The notes below the pieces were generated by a model. That model was not told the DNA's origin, did no database searches, and was given only the letters and a program-made list of their open reading frames with translations. A stretch of 64,000 nt of DNA from Halopseudomonas pelagia CL-AP6 (GTDB lineage Bacteria; Pseudomonadota; Gammaproteobacteria; Pseudomonadales; Pseudomonadaceae): assembly GCF_000410875.1 (NCBI RefSeq), contig NZ_AROI01000006.1:124001-188000 (forward strand), written 5' to 3'. Below, piece after piece: positions 8,305 to 17,027 of the stretch; the stretch's first letter is position 1, and each line of letters opens with the position of its first letter. A program made the translations under genes and the position numbers.

Positions 8305-9519
8305 ATGGGCATGCTCGCGCGCTTGTCGCCGGATGTTCGCCAGTATCTGGTGGTCACTGGCAACTACTGGGCCTTTACGCTGACCGACGGCGCGTTGCGC
8401 ATGCTGGTGGTGCTGCATTTCTACAGCCTGGGCTATAGCCCGCTGCAGATTGCCGCGCTGTTTCTGTTCTACGAGATCTTTGGTGTGATCACCAATCTGG
8501 TGGGCGGCTATCTGGGTGCGCGTATTGGCCTGAATCGCACTATGAACATCGGCCTGGCGCTGCAGGTGATCGCATTGCTGATGCTGACGGTCCCCGCCGA
8601 ATGGTTGACGGTGGTCTGGGTGATGGGAGCCCAGGCCATGTCAGGCGTGGCCAAAGATCTGAACAAGATGAGCGCCAAGAGCTCGATCAAGCTGTTGCTG
8701 CCGGACAACCAGCAGGGCGCCTTGTATCGCTGGGTGGCGCTGTTGACCGGGTCAAAGAATGCGCTCAAGGGTGTCGGTTTCTTTCTCGGTGGTGGCCTGC
8801 TGGCGCTGCTCGGTTTTGCTGGTGCGGTGCTGGTCATGGCCGTGGTGTTGGCCGGCGTCTGGTTGGCAAGTCTGTTCCTGCTGAAAAAGGATTTGGGCAA
8901 GGCTACGGCCAAACCCAAGTTTCGCGAATTGCTATCAAAAAGTCGGCGGATCAACATTCTGTCTGGCGCGCGGATGTTTCTATTCGGCGCAAGGGATGTG
9001 TGGTTCGTTATCGCCTTGCCGGTGTATCTCAGTAGTGTATTCGGCTGGGACTTTTGGCTGGTCGGCGGCTTTATGGCGTGTTGGGTTATCGGCTATGGCA
9101 TCGTGCAATCGGTTGCGCCCTCAATCACTGGCAAGGGGACAGGGCAGGTGCCCGGCGGCAGGGCCGCTTTTGGTTGGGCCGCCGCTTTGGCGTTGTTGCC
9201 AGCCGCGATTGCGCTGGGTCTGTATGCTGGTCTGTATGCGCAGTGGGTATTGCTCGGCGGGCTGATGCTGTTTGGCGTGCTGTTTGCGGTCAACTCGTCG
9301 CTTCACAGTTATCTAATAGTGTCCTACGCCCAGGCAGACGGTGTGTCACTGGATGTGGGTTTTTACTATATGTCCAACGCGCTAGGGCGTTTGATAGGCA
9401 CCTTGCTGTCAGGTTGGGTATATCAGGCGTATGGGCTGGAAGCCTGTCTCTGGGTTTCCAGCGCGTTTGTTGCTACAGCCGCGCTGATTTCTCTCGGGCT
9501 GCCCAAGGCCGTCCGCTAA
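8305..9519 (+). CDS. arsJ: Organoarsenical efflux MFS transporter ArsJ
   Basis: A 404-residue membrane protein of the major facilitator superfamily with about ten to twelve helices and the family block SGVAKDLNKMSAKSSIK. ArsJ exports 1-arseno-3-phosphoglycerate, which then decays outside and releases arsenate. The ATG at 8305 follows the gapdh stop by two bases; a second ATG two codons on is an alternative. No arsB, arsC or acr3 is present, so this operon handles arsenate without reduction. Confidence 0.92.
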   Translation: MGMLARLSPDVRQYLVVTGNYWAFTLTDGALRMLVVLHFYSLGYSPLQIAALFLFYEIFGVITNLVGGYLGARIGLNRTMNIGLALQVIALLMLTVPAEWLTVVWVMGAQAMSGVAKDLNKMSAKSSIKLLLPDNQQGALYRWVALLTGSKNALKGVGFFLGGGLLALLGFAGAVLVMAVVLAGVWLASLFLLKKDLGKATAKPKFRELLSKSRRINILSGARMFLFGARDVWFVIALPVYLSSVFGWDFWLVGGFMACWVIGYGIVQSVAPSITGKGTGQVPGGRAAFGWAAALALLPAAIALGLYAGLYAQWVLLGGLMLFGVLFAVNSSLHSYLIVSYAQADGVSLDVGFYYMSNALGRLIGTLLSGWVYQAYGLEACLWVSSAFVATAALISLGLPKAVR

Positions 9520-9525
9520 GAGCGT

Positions 9526-10707
9526 TCAAGCGACGCTTTGACTGGGCAGGCTGACCGGGTTGGCTTGAAGCCGGCGCGCGCAATACCAGCCGATCATCGC
9601 CATACTGGCGCCGGCCAGACCAATCATCGGCATGGAAAACGCCTGGGTTACCTGGGCGCCGAGCGCTGCGCCGGCGCCTTGGCCGAGAAACATCATCGAG
9701 CCGTTCAGCGCCAACGTAACCTGCCGGGCATGCGGCGCCGCCTCTAGCAGTTGCGCCTGCACCAGCGGGGTCATAAAGAACAGTGCTGAGGCGCCGAACA
9801 CCACGGCGAAACTCAGCCCGAGCCAACTGATAACGCCCTGACCTGGCAGCCAGTTCATCGATAGGGAGTACAGAATCTGCGTGGCAGCGACGATCACGAA
9901 AGCACGCTTGAGTACCCGGCCGGGATTGCTCGGCGTGCCGAGCTTGCCAGCAATCACGACACCGCAGAGCGCGCCCACTCCGACCAGCATCTGCGAAAAG
10001 GCGACCCATTCGGTGCTGCCGATGATGATTTTCATAACCGGCGCGATAAAGGGCACCACACAAAAGGTCGCGCAGAACGAGGTCAGCGTCATGATCAGCA
10101 GGCGCCGTACGGGCGGGTGCCAGCCCAGCGCTAACAGGCGCCAGCCACTCTGGTCCTGACTGGTCACGCGGGGCAGTACCAAACGGATGGCCAGCGCAGC
10201 GCCGAGACACAGCGCCGCAGCCAGAATAAACGTCGAGCGCCAGCCGAATTGCGCGCCGATAAGACTACCCAGCGGCATGCCGAACATGAACGCCAAGACC
10301 ATGCCGCCCATAACCATGGCCAACGCCGGGCCGCGCCGCTCCGGCGGCAGCAGGCTGGCGACCACGGCTGGCACCACCGGGGTTACCAAGGTTGCACCCA
10401 GGCCGGCCAAAATACGCAGGCTGATCAGTTCGGTAAAGGTGCTGGCCATGGCGGCGGCGAGGTTGATCACCCCAAGTATCAATAACGAAACCCACAACAG
10501 CCTGCGCCGCTCCAACTGGCCGGTACGCAGCGCAATAAAGGGCGCGGTAAAAGCGTAGGTCAGGGCGTAAGCGGCAGCGAGGTAACCGGCCACCGCGACG
10601 GAAATGCCCATATCGGCAGCTAGCTCGATCAGCAGTCCGGCGAACACGAAAGTTTGGGTGCCCACTGCGCACGTGGCAGCGGTGAGTACCAGTACGTTTC
10701 TATTCAT
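9526..10707 (-). CDS. MFS drug/metabolite exporter (DHA1-like)
   Basis: A 393-residue protein with twelve predicted helices. The segment APFIALRTGQLERRRLL carries the short basic loop after helix 2 typical of MFS, and a proline/glycine-rich GLGATLVTPVVPAVVA segment suggests the drug:H+ antiporter 1 group. The start overlaps the hydrolase stop as ATGA, so the two are coupled and share the TetR-controlled promoter. The substrate is unknown; regulation by an adjacent TetR repressor suggests a toxic or hydrophobic compound. Confidence 0.8.
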   Translation of the reverse strand: MNRNVLVLTAATCAVGTQTFVFAGLLIELAADMGISVAVAGYLAAAYALTYAFTAPFIALRTGQLERRRLLWVSLLILGVINLAAAMASTFTELISLRILAGLGATLVTPVVPAVVASLLPPERRGPALAMVMGGMVLAFMFGMPLGSLIGAQFGWRSTFILAAALCLGAALAIRLVLPRVTSQDQSGWRLLALGWHPPVRRLLIMTLTSFCATFCVVPFIAPVMKIIIGSTEWVAFSQMLVGVGALCGVVIAGKLGTPSNPGRVLKRAFVIVAATQILYSLSMNWLPGQGVISWLGLSFAVVFGASALFFMTPLVQAQLLEAAPHARQVTLALNGSMMFLGQGAGAALGAQVTQAFSMPMIGLAGASMAMIGWYCARRLQANPVSLPSQSVA

Positions 10708-11639
10708 GACGGTTCTGCCTGGCTTGTGCCGGCGTTTAGCGCAACGCTGGCCTGGGCGAATCGATGTTGATAGCGCAGCCCTGATGGATGGCGATTCCTG
10801 CGCCGGCGAATGGTCAAAAAGTCGATGACCGAATCGATAACCTGCGGATCCCCCAGGGGCCGGTTGTGTCCGCCCTGATCGAGCCAGAGGGTTCGGATCT
10901 CGGCGGCGGCGGCGTTGCGTTGCGCCGCCTGTATTGGCACCACCCGGTCATCCTGTGCATGGACCAGCAACACCTGGCAATCAATTATGCCCAGCCCGCG
11001 ATCCACCTGAAAGTGCTCAAGCGGCGCATCCAGGTGCGTCTGTATCTGCCTTTCCATGCGCTTTATCGCCCGACCCGACAAGCCTTTAGCCATAGCCTGG
11101 CCTACCGCCTGCTTTTTCGCCGCCTGGGGTGCGCCGATCAGAACCAGTTTACTGCTCTTCAGACTGTATTCCTCCATAGCCAGGACACTGGTGGCAGCGC
11201 CTACCGAATGAGCAATCACGGCGTGCAGCGGAGCCAAGGCATTGCCCACCGCAGCAATGGCCTGAGCCATGAGCGGCAGCGGGGCAATATGGCCATCTGC
11301 TTCGCCGTGGGCCGGCAGGTCCAGCGCGGCAACCGCGTAGCCCTGGTCCAGCAGCGACTGAACGAAACCGCCCAGCGCAAAGTGGTCATTCCCCCAACCG
11401 TGTACCAGCAACACTTGCGGGCCATTACCTTTGCGCCAGAAGGGTATGCGCAGACCGCCAACCAGGATCTCGGTTTTATCAAATCCGGCAAATGCCGTCT
11501 GCCAGCGGCTCGGCAGGGCGGCGCGTTGGGGTTGCAGAAACAGGCGAGTGCCGATAGCAGCGAAGTGCTCGGGAAATAGCCACGACAAGCTGTGAACCAA
11601 CTTCAGACGCATTACCTGACCGACGGATTGGCTGTTCAT
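10704..11639 (-). CDS. Alpha/beta hydrolase
   Basis: A 311-residue serine hydrolase. The oxyanion segment VLLVHGWGNDH, the nucleophile elbow AHSVGAA (a GxSxG variant with Ala first), an acid in VHAQDDRVVP and a late His in GGHNRPLG give the expected catalytic order. The C-terminal 35 residues are basic and poorly structured. It leads a two-gene operon with the MFS exporter, and a CTACC-N4-GGTAG operator lies 20 bp upstream of its start codon. Substrate unknown. Confidence 0.82.
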   Translation of the reverse strand: MNSQSVGQVMRLKLVHSLSWLFPEHFAAIGTRLFLQPQRAALPSRWQTAFAGFDKTEILVGGLRIPFWRKGNGPQVLLVHGWGNDHFALGGFVQSLLDQGYAVAALDLPAHGEADGHIAPLPLMAQAIAAVGNALAPLHAVIAHSVGAATSVLAMEEYSLKSSKLVLIGAPQAAKKQAVGQAMAKGLSGRAIKRMERQIQTHLDAPLEHFQVDRGLGIIDCQVLLVHAQDDRVVPIQAAQRNAAAAEIRTLWLDQGGHNRPLGDPQVIDSVIDFLTIRRRRNRHPSGLRYQHRFAQASVALNAGTSQAEPS

Positions 11640-11658
11640 TTGATTTCTCCATAACTAC

Positions 11659-11672
11659 CTACCGATAGGTAG
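11659..11672. promoter_or_regulatory. TetR operator in front of the hydrolase-MFS operon
   Basis: Dyad CTACC-GATA-GGTAG upstream of the hydrolase start. It shares both half-sites and spacing with the dyad in front of the tetR gene at 12291-12310, so both are probably bound by that repressor. Confidence 0.75.
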
Positions 11673-11725
11673 CTTATCAGTCGTTAAAAAAAGCCCTGGA
11701 TGGGCTGGGTTTGGGGCGCTGACGA

Positions 11726-12289
11726 TTAACCCATCGTGCCGGTTTCCAAGCATTCAGCGCGCAGCTGCGCAATAGTGCGCTCCAACGGCAAGGGGGTACT
11801 TTGCACTCTGGAAAGCAGCATGGCTCCCTGAATTCTGACCATGACCTGTTCGGCCCATGCGTCCGCCTCTTCGGTGTTGCGCGCATAACCACCCAGCTCG
11901 GCAATGTGCGCGAGCCAGCCACATTGCTCGTGGAGCAGCGCCAAGGCCCAACGCCGGGGCTCTTCGCCCAGATGGTCCCAGTCCCCGGTCACGCCGCTGA
12001 CCGAACAAAGTCGGCTACCTGCACCGATATGCCGCTGGTAAATATCCAGAAACGCCTCCAACTGGCGCTGGGCCGGTTGGTTGCGCATGCCTTCCATACG
12101 CCGGCGAAAGCCGTTCAGGCTGTTTTCCAGTACATCGGCCACCAGGGCTTCCTTGTTCCGGTAATGATGGAACAAACTGGCTTTGCGAATCCCCACCCGA
12201 TCAGCGACATCCTGCAGGCTGAAACCGTTGACGGTTTGTCGCTGGAGTAGGTCCGAGGCGATGCTGAGTATCTGGGTTCTGGTATCCAT
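11726..12289 (-). CDS. TetR/AcrR-family transcriptional repressor
   Basis: A 187-residue protein with an N-terminal TetR helix-turn-helix: QDVADRVGIRKASLFHHYRNKEALVADVL spans about residues 25-53. The C-terminal ligand domain contains the cysteine-bearing CSVSGVTGDWDHL segment of the YcdC/LmrA-like group. The ATG at 12289 is used because the helix-turn-helix starts just after it and a perfect operator palindrome abuts it. Longer in-frame extension upstream is not protein-like. It probably represses itself and the downstream hydrolase-MFS unit. Confidence 0.9.
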   Translation of the reverse strand: MDTRTQILSIASDLLQRQTVNGFSLQDVADRVGIRKASLFHHYRNKEALVADVLENSLNGFRRRMEGMRNQPAQRQLEAFLDIYQRHIGAGSRLCSVSGVTGDWDHLGEEPRRWALALLHEQCGWLAHIAELGGYARNTEEADAWAEQVMVRIQGAMLLSRVQSTPLPLERTIAQLRAECLETGTMG

Positions 12290-12290
12290 G

Positions 12291-12310
12291 AACCTACCAT
12301 ATGGTAGGTT
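12291..12310. promoter_or_regulatory. TetR autoregulatory operator, perfect palindrome
   Basis: AACCTACCATATGGTAGGTT is a perfect 20-bp palindrome one base upstream of the tetR start codon. Its core CTACC-N4-GGTAG recurs before the hydrolase gene. Binding here would block both transcription and the ribosome site. Confidence 0.82.
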
Positions 12311-12556
12311 CCATCTTGCCGTCAACTGGTTTTTTCTGATCCGCTGCCTTGGCCGTCCGGCGGGTGGGCTGCTTAAATATTTCACCTTTAACACGAGGCT
12401 GGCATACTGCCAGGGATTTCGTCGGAGCATGACGGCTTTGCTAGTACTGGACCCTAATGATCTGGCCTGATGGTTGGAGGTGTGTCGGCGGGGGAGGGTT
12501 GCGGCAACCGGGAGTGATGTAACGACCACCTTATATTGCATGGACAGGAGAGCGAG

Positions 12557-13645
12557 ATGGGAGAAGTGACACTGGTTGTCGATGACAATGGTTATGCAGA
12601 TCACAAGCTGGCCTGGCTGGATGCCGAGGGCAAGATTCAGACGCTGAAGATCCCCACCATCATCGGTACTGACCGGCTGAGTTCTAACAGCGGTGAAACC
12701 GTGGATCGTTATCGTGCGGATGGGGTCGATTACACCTGTAAACCCTCGGTGCGCTCGCCGATCAATCTGCGTAACGCCAACTACCCGGCGTCAGTGGAAA
12801 ATCGCGTGCTGGTCACTCACGCGTTGCGCAAGGCCAAGCTGTTGAACAAGCCGCTGCACCTGGGGGTAACGCTGTCATTTCGCGACTATTTCTCTGAGCA
12901 AGGCGCACAAATCACTGAGAACAAACAGGCGACTATTGCCAATTTTAATGGCAGCCGGGGCACGGTTGAGGTGATTGGCAGCGAGGACAAACTGAATATC
13001 ACACAAGTGGACTGCTACTCCGAAGCGTTATCAGCGTTCTTCGATTTCGTGCTGGATGACCAGGGCGAGTTCACTGATGCTGCCAAGTACACCAAGGGCG
13101 ATGTGGCCATTATCGACATTGGTGGTTCCACCACCGACGTGGTCAACCTGATCGTTGATGACAGCATTACCATCAATAACAGTTATTCCGGGACTGACAA
13201 AGTCGGTGTGCTGGATCTGAAGTTTTCGCTGGAGAAAGCGATCAAGCAGGAGCTGATCGATCTGGGTCTGATCGAGAATTCCCACGATACCGAGATTCCG
13301 CCGAACCTGGTCAGTGAAGTGCTGGAAACGGGTTCGACCTTTTTTGCCGGTGAAATGCGCAATTTTGAAGTGCTGCGTGACGATGTGGCCTCTTCCGTGG
13401 CGACCAAGATCATCAACAACGTGAAATCGCGGCTAGGCTCCATCGGTATCTACCGGGCGATCATCATCACCGGCGGCGGCTCGGTGGTGTTCCATCACTG
13501 GCTGACCAAGGCGTTCCCCAATCCGGTCATGCTGGATGAGTTTTCCAATGCCCGTGGCGCCTTGAAATTCATGCGCAATGTGGCCGCGGGTCGGGTCAAA
13601 ACCAAAGGTGGCAAGGCCGCAACGAAACAGCTGGAAGATGTCTGA
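12557..13645 (+). CDS. ParM/StbA-type actin-like ATPase
   Basis: A 362-residue protein of the plasmid-segregation actin family. Phosphate-binding loops are seen at the N terminus (VVDDNGYADHKLAW), centrally (VAIIDIGGSTTDVV) and near the C terminus (IIITGGGSVVFHH), the order of the actin fold. Family members polymerise with ATP and push DNA or other cargo apart, normally with an adaptor ParR and a repeat-rich parC. Neither is visible here: the 267-bp upstream gap shows no iterated repeats and the next gene is an SDR. AGGAG precedes the ATG. A chromosomal role other than plasmid partition is possible but unproven. Confidence 0.8.
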   Translation: MGEVTLVVDDNGYADHKLAWLDAEGKIQTLKIPTIIGTDRLSSNSGETVDRYRADGVDYTCKPSVRSPINLRNANYPASVENRVLVTHALRKAKLLNKPLHLGVTLSFRDYFSEQGAQITENKQATIANFNGSRGTVEVIGSEDKLNITQVDCYSEALSAFFDFVLDDQGEFTDAAKYTKGDVAIIDIGGSTTDVVNLIVDDSITINNSYSGTDKVGVLDLKFSLEKAIKQELIDLGLIENSHDTEIPPNLVSEVLETGSTFFAGEMRNFEVLRDDVASSVATKIINNVKSRLGSIGIYRAIIITGGGSVVFHHWLTKAFPNPVMLDEFSNARGALKFMRNVAAGRVKTKGGKAATKQLEDV

Positions 13646-13759
13646 AGCCCTCGGGCCGGTATCCTGAGGATGGCGGCCCTGTATTTACTGCAATACCTGT
13701 CGGCACTCGCTGTTGGCAATCCGTTCGTCAAGGTACACGCACTGTTCCAGGAGACCCCC

Positions 13760-14596
13760 ATGACTACTGTCATTTCACCTTCTCTCGCCCGTCGTTCACG
13801 GCTTCAGGCGGCCTGGCTCGCCAGTGTCATGCTGGTGTTTACTGTGCTGGCATTTCCGGCCCACGCGCAGGATTCTGCTTTCGACGGCAAGGTAGCGGTC
13901 ATTACCGGCAGTAGCTATGGGCTGGGCCGCGAGCTGGCACTGCTCGGTGCGTCTGAAGGCATGAAGCTGGTGCTGGTGGATCGGCGCCCTGAGGCTTCAG
14001 AAGCGCTGGCCGAACAAATCCGCAGTCAAGGTGGCGAAGCGGTGTTTGTCGAGGTCGATCTGGCACAGGCGGAGCAACGCCCCAGGGTGATTGAAGAGGC
14101 GATGGAAGCATTCGGCGGTATCGATTATCTATTCAACAATGCCGGGTATTCCTATCTGGCAACACTTGAACAGATGGATATGGAACAGGCCAAAGATATG
14201 TTCGAGGTCAATTATTGGGCCTACGCCGATCTGGCGCAGCGGGTCATTCCGGTCATGCGCAAGCAGGGCGGCGGGACTATTCTCAATGTGTCATCTATTC
14301 TCGGCATGAGTGCCGCACCTCCCGGTCTGGGCCACTATGCCGGCAACAAGCATGCACTGCATGGGCTATTCCAAAGTGCTGCGCAGGAACTGAAGGTGGA
14401 TAACATCAAGGTATTTATCGCTGCACCGGCCGGCATGCGCACTAAAATCAGTCAGCATTCAGTAGGGCCGCTGGCTAACCCCGAGAACGACCGGGCTGCT
14501 GATTGGGAAGATCCGGCCATCGCCGCACGGGATATTTTTGATAATATCCAAGGCGACAAGGTTATTTTCAATCCAGGTTATATAGGCCGCCAATAG
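13760..14596 (+). CDS. Exported short-chain dehydrogenase/reductase
   Basis: A 278-residue SDR with cofactor motif TGSSYGLG, the NNAG motif in LFNNAGYSY, and the catalytic set Ser178/179, Tyr193 and Lys197 (YAGNK). The first 37 residues look like a signal sequence: basic ARRSR, a hydrophobic core, and AHAQD as a cleavage site. Most SDRs are cytosolic. The twin arginine before the hydrophobic core could mean Tat export with bound NAD(P), though it is not a full Tat consensus. AGGAG lies seven bases before the ATG. Substrate unknown. Confidence 0.83.
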   Translation: MTTVISPSLARRSRLQAAWLASVMLVFTVLAFPAHAQDSAFDGKVAVITGSSYGLGRELALLGASEGMKLVLVDRRPEASEALAEQIRSQGGEAVFVEVDLAQAEQRPRVIEEAMEAFGGIDYLFNNAGYSYLATLEQMDMEQAKDMFEVNYWAYADLAQRVIPVMRKQGGGTILNVSSILGMSAAPPGLGHYAGNKHALHGLFQSAAQELKVDNIKVFIAAPAGMRTKISQHSVGPLANPENDRAADWEDPAIAARDIFDNIQGDKVIFNPGYIGRQ

Positions 14597-14606
14597 CCTT
14601 CCAAAT

Positions 14607-14640
14607 AGTTGAAAGCCCAGGCCGTCGTGGGCTTTCAACT
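14607..14640. terminator. Hairpin between convergent SDR and CBS genes
   Basis: Perfect 13-bp arms AGTTGAAAGCCCA (14607-14619) and TGGGCTTTCAACT (14628-14640) with an 8-nt loop. It sits between two convergent genes and so may end both transcripts. Neither strand has a clear U-run, so it may work as a 3' end protector or a weak terminator. Confidence 0.65.
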
Positions 14641-14659
14641 GCGGAGGATCCTTTGCGCT

Positions 14660-15055
14660 TTAATCTACGCCGTCGGCCAGGTCCAGAATCGCACCGACGA
14701 TGTCATTCATGGTGATGATACCCACCAGTTCATTGGCATTGGTCACCAGAATTCGATGAATGTTCATATTCACCATCAGCCGCGCAACGTATTTGACTTC
14801 CAGCTCACGAGACACAATCAGTGCCGGCTTGGTGCAGATGTCGTAAACGTTGATCAGATCTATATCGCCCTCTTCTGCAACAATGGTTTTCAGAATGTCG
14901 TTGTAGGTCACCAGGCCGTAGGCGTCATGCTCGTTACCTTTATCGACCACCAGCGATTTGATTCCGTGCAAGCGCATGATATGCATGCCCTCGCGGACGG
15001 TGGCGAAGGCCGAAACGGTAACGACGTTGGATTTCATGATGTCTTTGACCAGCAT
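14660..15055 (-). CDS. CBS-domain-pair protein
   Basis: A 131-residue protein made of two CBS motifs (about 7-60 and 73-127) with no other domain. CBS pairs bind adenine nucleotides such as AMP or ATP and act as energy sensors. It is the last gene of an operon after DUF1538 and a PII-like protein, 20 bp behind the latter, so it is probably a second regulatory subunit for the DUF1538 membrane protein. Confidence 0.88.
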   Translation of the reverse strand: MLVKDIMKSNVVTVSAFATVREGMHIMRLHGIKSLVVDKGNEHDAYGLVTYNDILKTIVAEEGDIDLINVYDICTKPALIVSRELEVKYVARLMVNMNIHRILVTNANELVGIITMNDIVGAILDLADGVD

Positions 15056-15075
15056 GGCAGTTGCTCCTGAGTAGG

Positions 15076-15423
15076 TCAGATTTCGTTCTTGATCAGTTGT
15101 TCGAATTGCGCGATCTGGCGATGATCAATACCGGCGATATGTTCCAGTGGCAGGGTAAATACCACGCCACGGCTGTGATTGTTCAGGTCCAGATCCTTGA
15201 CCAGTGTTTTCATCACCCGCAGCGATAGCTTCTTTTCCAATACCAGAATGAGAACTGACTGGCTGCCTTCGTAGGTTAGTCCGAAGAAGGTTTTCTTCTG
15301 TTCGGCGCCCAATCCGCGACCATTGAGGATGGTCATGCCGCCAGCGCCGGCGGCCTTGGCCGACTCGATAGCCTGTTCCTCTAGATCCTCGGCCAGCATG
15401 GCCACCAATACCGAGAATTTCAT
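15076..15423 (-). CDS. PII-like signalling protein
   Basis: A 115-residue protein of PII size and pattern, MKFSVLVAML at the start and a GAGGMTILNGRG turn near 26-37 as in GlnB-type proteins. The GlnB T-loop with its uridylylated Tyr is not clearly preserved; the matching region reads GLGAEQKKTFFGLTYEG. PII-like proteins bind ATP, ADP or other small ligands and control membrane transporters. The start overlaps the DUF1538 stop as ATGA, a sign of a stoichiometric partnership. Confidence 0.85.
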   Translation of the reverse strand: MKFSVLVAMLAEDLEEQAIESAKAAGAGGMTILNGRGLGAEQKKTFFGLTYEGSQSVLILVLEKKLSLRVMKTLVKDLDLNNHSRGVVFTLPLEHIAGIDHRQIAQFEQLIKNEI

Positions 15424-16940
15424 GATATCTCTCCTGTGTCTGCTTTGATCAGCTCCATGACGATAGCGTAGAGCATGACGGTGATGATGGGGAAAATCGA
15501 CGCGAAGGCGATCAGGCCAAAGCCGTCGATCAATACATTGCGGCCCTCTATATGGGTCGCCAGGCCAATACCCAGGGCGGTGACTAGCGGAACGGTCACT
15601 TCGGAGGTAGTTACACCGCCCAGGTCGTAGGCCAGCGGCACGATAAAGCGCGGCGCAAAAAACGTCAGTGCTATCACCAGGGCATAGCCGCCCATGATGT
15701 AGTAATGGATGGAGTCGCCAGTGATGATGCGGTGCACACCGATGGTGATACCAATGGCCACACCCAGTGCTACCAGTAGACGAATATGCCGGGCATTCAG
15801 TTTGCCGTGCGCGGCTTCTTCGGCCTGGGCGCCGATCGCGATCAATGCCGGTTCGGCCATGGTCGTGGCGAAACCTATCGCAAAGGCAAACAGATAGACC
15901 CAGGTGTGCGTATCCAGTGCGATCAGTTGCTCGGCCATACTACGGCCTACTGGGAACAGCCCTAGCTTGAGGCCGACGACAAAGGCGTAGAGCCCCACTA
16001 TGACCATGGCGAAGCCGAGTATTACTCGGCGCACATAGGGAATGGGCTTGCGAATAACACCGTATTGAAAAAACAGGATGACCAGGATGATCGGCAGCAC
16101 ATCACGCAGCATACTCAGCAGATCGAGCAGAATGCTCAAGGCTTGCTGGCCCGCAGTATTGGTCGGTGGGCTGGTCATTGCGGCAGCCGAGGCAGCCGCA
16201 GCTGCCAGCTGCGCAGCGTCGGCAGGGCTAGGCAAAAGTGTGTACACGACAATACCGTAGAGCTGTACCGCGATCATCGGCACCATTACTGCTAGCGCGA
16301 CCAGGCCAAAGCCGTGAGCTAGCGGATTTCGGCCTTTGATCGACGCCGCCAACCCGACGCCAAGTGCGGCGATCAGCGGTACCGTAACAATATTAGTGGT
16401 GACCCCGCCGGAGTCATACGCCAGCCCGACGATTTCCTCTGGGGCAAAGAAGGTCACGGTGACGACCAATAAATAACCGCTGATCATGTACCAATGTAGC
16501 GGATGACCGAGCAGTGTACGCAATACCCCCAGTGCAACGACCAGGCCCACCGACAGCGCCACCAGCAAGCGCAGGGTCAGCGCATCAATGCGTCCACCAC
16601 TGATCTCTTGCGCCTGTTCCGCAACGGCAATCAGCGCTGGCTCTGCAACCACGGCGGCAAAGCCGATGCTAAAGCCGAAGGCCATCAGTACGGGCAGGGA
16701 ACCGCGTCTTGCGAAGGCGTTGGAGAGACTTTTACCGACGGGAAAGATGCCCAGGTCCAGGCCTTGCAGAAAAATCGCCACACCGAACACTACGATGCCC
16801 AGGCCCACCAGCATGGTGCTGAGGTTATCGGGTACCTGTCGGATAACCAGCACTTGAAAGACGCCGACCACCAATACGATTGGTAGCAAATTGCCAAAAG
16901 AATGCTTGAGATTGTGCCAGAAGGTCATGAGATGATTCAC
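15420..16940 (-). CDS. DUF1538 family membrane protein, internally duplicated
   Basis: A 506-residue integral membrane protein. Residues about 15-232 and 280-495 are homologous repeats joined by an Ala-rich linker near 240-262. Each repeat contains LG(I/L)FPVG, AEPALIA (99-105 and 362-368), YD(S/L)GGVTT (175-182 and 438-445) and GRN-GFGL. Such inverted or tandem repeats with buried acidic and Gly-rich motifs are typical of secondary transporters, but the family has no assigned substrate as far as I know. It heads the DUF1538-PII-CBS operon. Confidence 0.88.
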   Translation of the reverse strand: MNHLMTFWHNLKHSFGNLLPIVLVVGVFQVLVIRQVPDNLSTMLVGLGIVVFGVAIFLQGLDLGIFPVGKSLSNAFARRGSLPVLMAFGFSIGFAAVVAEPALIAVAEQAQEISGGRIDALTLRLLVALSVGLVVALGVLRTLLGHPLHWYMISGYLLVVTVTFFAPEEIVGLAYDSGGVTTNIVTVPLIAALGVGLAASIKGRNPLAHGFGLVALAVMVPMIAVQLYGIVVYTLLPSPADAAQLAAAAASAAAMTSPPTNTAGQQALSILLDLLSMLRDVLPIILVILFFQYGVIRKPIPYVRRVILGFAMVIVGLYAFVVGLKLGLFPVGRSMAEQLIALDTHTWVYLFAFAIGFATTMAEPALIAIGAQAEEAAHGKLNARHIRLLVALGVAIGITIGVHRIITGDSIHYYIMGGYALVIALTFFAPRFIVPLAYDLGGVTTSEVTVPLVTALGIGLATHIEGRNVLIDGFGLIAFASIFPIITVMLYAIVMELIKADTGEIS

Positions 16941-17027
16941 AATAGTGCTGGGTCCTTTGCTGGCTGTATGTGTAATCTCCAGCCTGATGTTAGCAGAGTG
17001 CTCCGATGCATACGCTGACTTCCATCA

